Assembly (NCBI GenBank): GCA_003353825.1
Contig: PIVW01000070.1
Span: forward strand, 1 to 16,876
Direction: 5' to 3'
DNA: 16,876 nucleotides
Source: Chloroflexota bacterium
GTDB lineage: Bacteria; Chloroflexota; Anaerolineae; J102
The stretch's first letter is position 1. Each line of letters begins with the position of its first letter. The notes beneath the pieces were generated by a model. That model searched no databases. It saw only the letters and a program-made list of their open reading frames with translations, and was not told the origin of the DNA. Positions 15,048 through 16,876 of this stretch are shown here, in pieces. A program made the position numbers and the translations under genes.

Positions 15048-15452
15048 TTAGTTCTCGATCTGCTGGGACGTAATTAATTGTTGGAGTCGCGGGATCTCCT
15101 GTTCAAGAAACCGTTGCTCCTCAGTAAATTCAGCTTCGATCTGCTCTGGATTGTCTTGGTAGTAGGCCAACGCATCAGCGACCTCTGCAGCTGCCAAAAA
15201 AGGGTAGTAGTCAAGAATATCCTGTAACGTCCAGCCCAACTTGATACCGCTGACGATGGTCTTAACCGAGATTCTCGTCCCTTCAATGATCGGGCGTCCA
15301 CCGCATACACCTTCGAGGCGCACAATGTACCGATGGTTCGTGCAGATTTTACCTGGCGGACATGTCTCTACTTTGGCCAGGCGCTTTTCCAATCGTGCTA
15401 CTGTGCGTTTAACTTCTTCGATCTGAGAGAATAGGTCTTGGGGAGCAGTCAT
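15048..15452 (-). CDS. DUF433 antitoxin (VapB-like), with N-terminal coiled-coil extension
   Basis: The DUF433 core lies at about residues 43-100. It has GRPIIEGTRISVKTI (52-66), GWTLQDILDYYPFL (73-86) and AEVADALAYY (89-98), the small winged helix-turn-helix fold of these antitoxins. An N-terminal extension of ~30 residues (LFSQIEEVKRTVARLEKRL) is heptad-like and probably a coiled coil. The C-terminal 30 residues (charged, PEQIEAEFTEEQRFLEQEI) would be the toxin-binding arm. It precedes the DUF5615 toxin by 2 bases, so the two are coupled. Antitoxins of this type usually repress their own promoter. No clear Shine-Dalgarno stands before the ATG at 15452, and no operator was recognised. Confidence 0.85.
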   Translation of the reverse strand: MTAPQDLFSQIEEVKRTVARLEKRLAKVETCPPGKICTNHRYIVRLEGVCGGRPIIEGTRISVKTIVSGIKLGWTLQDILDYYPFLAAAEVADALAYYQDNPEQIEAEFTEEQRFLEQEIPRLQQLITSQQIEN

Positions 15453-15579
15453 TGTTTTAGTCTGTTAATTTTTCTCATAGATAGCGACTTTCGACACTTG
15501 CATTATACTGGCTGTTGATAGCCTGACCAAACACATATTGGCATGTCCAGGATTCGAATTGGGTGAAAAGGCTTACATT

Positions 15580-16083
15580 TCATTGTCTAGTGTTGGCCTC
15601 GATATCAAGCAAAACGTAAATGCTTTCAGAGATCGCTTGGAGTAAGATGAATGCCAGACCTCCGATAATGAGGGTAAGGCCGGTACTGGCAAAAGCGTAC
15701 ACGATTCCGGTCAGTAGGAATCTCGGTTCTCGAGGATCCCACGTAACATAGATGTTGAAAGCGAACACAAATATGGGAAGTGCCAAGAAAAACCAAGAGA
15801 GCCACCCCGCCCAATTAGCGATACGTTCAACTCTGTCAAAGTCGTAGAAGGTATCCGCACGCACGGTTACGTCAGAGCCTTCCGCTTCACTACCAACAAC
15901 ATAAATTGCGTTTGGCAGTGTACCAGTCCTTTCTTGATAGATCTCCTCGGCAATTTCAGCTGCCTCAGGGGTCCATTGGGCGGTATCCTTTTCGGTGATG
16001 ATAGTTTCAAGTTCTTCATCTGTCAGAGTCAACATTTTCGAACGGATATGTTCAAGTCGTGCTGAATCGGGATCGTCATACAT
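15580..16083 (-). CDS. Two-helix membrane protein of unknown function
   Basis: This 167-residue protein has a soluble acidic N-terminal part (LTDEELETIITEKDT, then AAEIAEEIYQERTG). Two hydrophobic segments follow, at ~91-114 and ~123-149, and the tail is short. I do not recognise a named family. The N-terminal LTDEEL...W...A...A.EI...R pattern is common in small bacterial membrane proteins annotated as hypothetical. The ATG has an excellent Shine-Dalgarno, AAGGAGA (16093-16099), unlike most genes in this window. It lies 48 bases downstream of the decayed DUF5615 gene and 127 bases upstream of the intact DUF433 gene, on the same strand. A link to the toxin-antitoxin genes is not supported beyond position. 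Confidence 0.75.
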   Translation of the reverse strand: MYDDPDSARLEHIRSKMLTLTDEELETIITEKDTAQWTPEAAEIAEEIYQERTGTLPNAIYVVGSEAEGSDVTVRADTFYDFDRVERIANWAGWLSWFFLALPIFVFAFNIYVTWDPREPRFLLTGIVYAFASTGLTLIIGGLAFILLQAISESIYVLLDIEANTRQ

Positions 16084-16092
16084 ATTCAGTTA

Positions 16093-16099
16093 TCTCCTT
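16093..16099 (-). promoter_or_regulatory. Shine-Dalgarno of the membrane protein gene
   Basis: AAGGAGA on the minus strand lies 9 bases before the ATG (16081-16083). It is the strongest ribosome-binding site in the window and fixes this start. Neighbouring genes mostly lack one. Confidence 0.7.
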
Positions 16100-16131
16100 T
16101 TCTGTCACCGGGATGGCCTTAGGTGATGTCT

Positions 16132-16335
16132 CTAACGGAATGGCAGCGAGGTAATCCTTATCCGTTTCTTGTCTATTACACAGACAGATTGCTCAATCTT
16201 ATCTACCGGAACTTCCTCCAATACGCGGGTCAGTAAGTCGGCCATTTCGTTGTCGGAATGGTTCCCCCGCGGAATAAGATGAGTTCGAGTCCCGAAGCCC
16301 CTGTCAGAGCAAGCAGCAGCACTTTCCCGCTGCAA
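16132..16335 (-). pseudogene. Decayed DUF5615 toxin: C-terminal half with a frameshift
   Basis: The minus strand reads NHSDNEMADLLTRVLEEVPV, then DKIEQSVCVIDKKRIRITSL PFR. This is the C-terminal end of a DUF5615 toxin, whose members typically finish '...LL..VLE....L..G.IVVVD..RIR.R.LP'. Another frame just upstream reads KVLLLALTGASGLELILFRG, the preceding family segment. The two frames join at the five-C run 16264-16268 (G-run on the coding strand) if one base is restored. The N-terminal half with the active-site acids is missing entirely, so the gene cannot make a toxin. The antitoxin gene's last codons overlap it. Confidence 0.7.
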
Positions 16336-16555
16336 ACTCGATCATCTGTTCATCGGCAAGAAACGCTGCGTACTCCAGTGCATCGCTGATATCCTCCGGC
16401 TCTACATAAGGGTAAGCGTGGAGAATCGAATCTGGCGTCTCACCAGATGCCAGAAGGCCAAGCAATCTAGACACCGGAAAGCGCATGCCACGAATACATG
16501 GTTTCCCGTTCATGATATGTGGGTTAACTGTAATTCTCGCGAAACGCATGGACAC
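16304..16555 (-). CDS. DUF433 antitoxin, orphaned, with altered C-terminus
   Basis: This DUF433 protein has 83 residues. The core includes NPHIMNGKPCIRGMRFPVSR, then GLLASGETPDSILHAYPYV, then EPEDISDALEYAAFLADE. The fold and spacing are complete. After EFAAGK the last residues are CCCLL, read from what was the toxin gene's frame, so the natural C-terminus was probably replaced when a deletion joined it to the toxin remnant. The start is GTG at 16553-16555, preceded by AGGA at a 5-base spacing; the ATG at 16547-16549 is an alternative. It may still bind its operator or act as an anti-addiction gene against another DUF5615 toxin, which is inference. Confidence 0.8.
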   Translation of the reverse strand: MSMRFARITVNPHIMNGKPCIRGMRFPVSRLLGLLASGETPDSILHAYPYVEPEDISDALEYAAFLADEQMIEFAAGKCCCLL

Positions 16556-16857
16556 CTTATTCCTGTCTCCGATATGATGGCTTGATTTTAATGTCTAACA
16601 CGTATCTTAAAGTACTTTGGTAGCAGCAGCGGGTTAAAAAGCTGCGCGTTTTTTTTGTTCACGACATCCTTACAACGCTGAACACATTTGGCCGTAGAAA
16701 AAAGATGCAGCTAGGGCAATTTGGGGAAAAAGTAGTTTATCCAGGTCTCATCCTCCCCGGTAGCACCGCAGTTGAACTGGGAGTATGACGAAACTTGACG
16801 GAAACGGGTTCATGAGCAAACCTTTCTGAAAATCGCCACATCATCAGAGAGGTCATC
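16556..16857. other. Intergenic region between the toxin-antitoxin remnant and the edge gene
   Basis: I see no gene in these ~300 bases. A weak terminator-like structure is at 16626-16656: GCAGC, a 10-base loop, GCTGC, three bases, then eight T. The stem is only 5 bases. The right part contains the inverted repeat described next. No convincing promoter was found for the leftward DUF433 gene. Confidence 0.35.
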
Positions 16858-16866
16858 ATGAACCCG
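16805..16866. repeat. Perfect 11-base inverted repeat around the edge-gene start
   Basis: CGGGTTCATGA (16805-16815) and TCATGAACCCG (16856-16866) are exact inverted copies separated by 40 bases. The right arm contains the ATG of the edge gene. In mRNA this would fold the start codon into a stem, a device that some insertion sequences use to limit transposase translation from read-through transcripts. This may also be part of an IS end. Confidence 0.55.
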
Positions 16867-16876
16867 CAAGAGCAAT
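16858..16876 (+). CDS. Start of a gene cut by the window edge, probably a transposase
   Basis: The ATG at 16858 follows AGAGAGG (16847-16852 region) with a 5-base spacing, a good ribosome-binding site. Only MNPQEQ is visible. In Chloroflexota and Ktedonobacteria a family of IS transposases begins MNPQ.QFC with a zinc-ribbon after it, which is the basis of this call. Six residues are not enough for certainty. Confidence 0.4.

Overview
The window most resembles a Chloroflexota-type genome, probably environmental. The evidence is a very large zinc-ribbon/class III cyclase/AAA/TPR protein, paired DUF433/DUF5615 toxin-antitoxin genes, a small 'WYANLR...LYKHY...LTIERL' protein typical of that phylum, and copies of a GTCCTGAGCTTG(A/T)CGAAGGG-type dispersed repeat. 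Several genes (cyclase/ATPase, PIG-L, endonuclease III) lack a Shine-Dalgarno sequence. The taxonomic placement is recall of family patterns, not a search.

Layout. 1-1225 (+) holds a catabolic remnant: a 2-hydroxyacid dehydrogenase lacking a recognisable N-terminus, then the first ~40 codons of a cyclase/formamidase gene that switch abruptly into a transposase (integrase) fragment. 1268-4905 (-) is a translationally coupled two-gene operon: an SNF2/RapA-type helicase and a partner carrying the RapA-like C-terminal region, a coiled coil and a cysteine-rich zinc domain. Its promoter appears to lie in the tail of a dead second SNF2 helicase (4964-5249). 5483-5824 (+) is a small gene interrupted by one in-frame TGA. 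5825-6264 is a repeat-bearing non-coding stretch with a good promoter before the 1239-residue cyclase/ATPase/TPR regulator (6265-9984). A PIG-L deacetylase with a single-base frameshift follows.

10900-11904 (-) is a type I asparaginase, convergent with the PIG-L gene across a strong hairpin. 12234-13855 (+) carries endonuclease III and a PqqB-like metallo-hydrolase whose coding sequence contains the dispersed repeat. 13859-14580 (-) has a DUF5996-like protein and an N-terminally truncated GNAT acetyltransferase. 14671-16555 (-) contains an intact DUF433/DUF5615 toxin-antitoxin pair, a two-helix membrane protein, and a second DUF433 antitoxin fused by deletion to the remains of its DUF5615 toxin. 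The window ends in an inverted repeat and the first codons of a gene that looks like a transposase.

The main theme is decay: at least seven genes carry one or two clear lesions, and mobile-element traces sit at 1.05 kb and at the right edge. The housekeeping-like genes (nth, ansA, PqqB-like) and the large regulator look intact. The best candidate for an under-described system is the split SNF2 helicase/zinc-finger operon. I see no CRISPR array, tRNA or rRNA.
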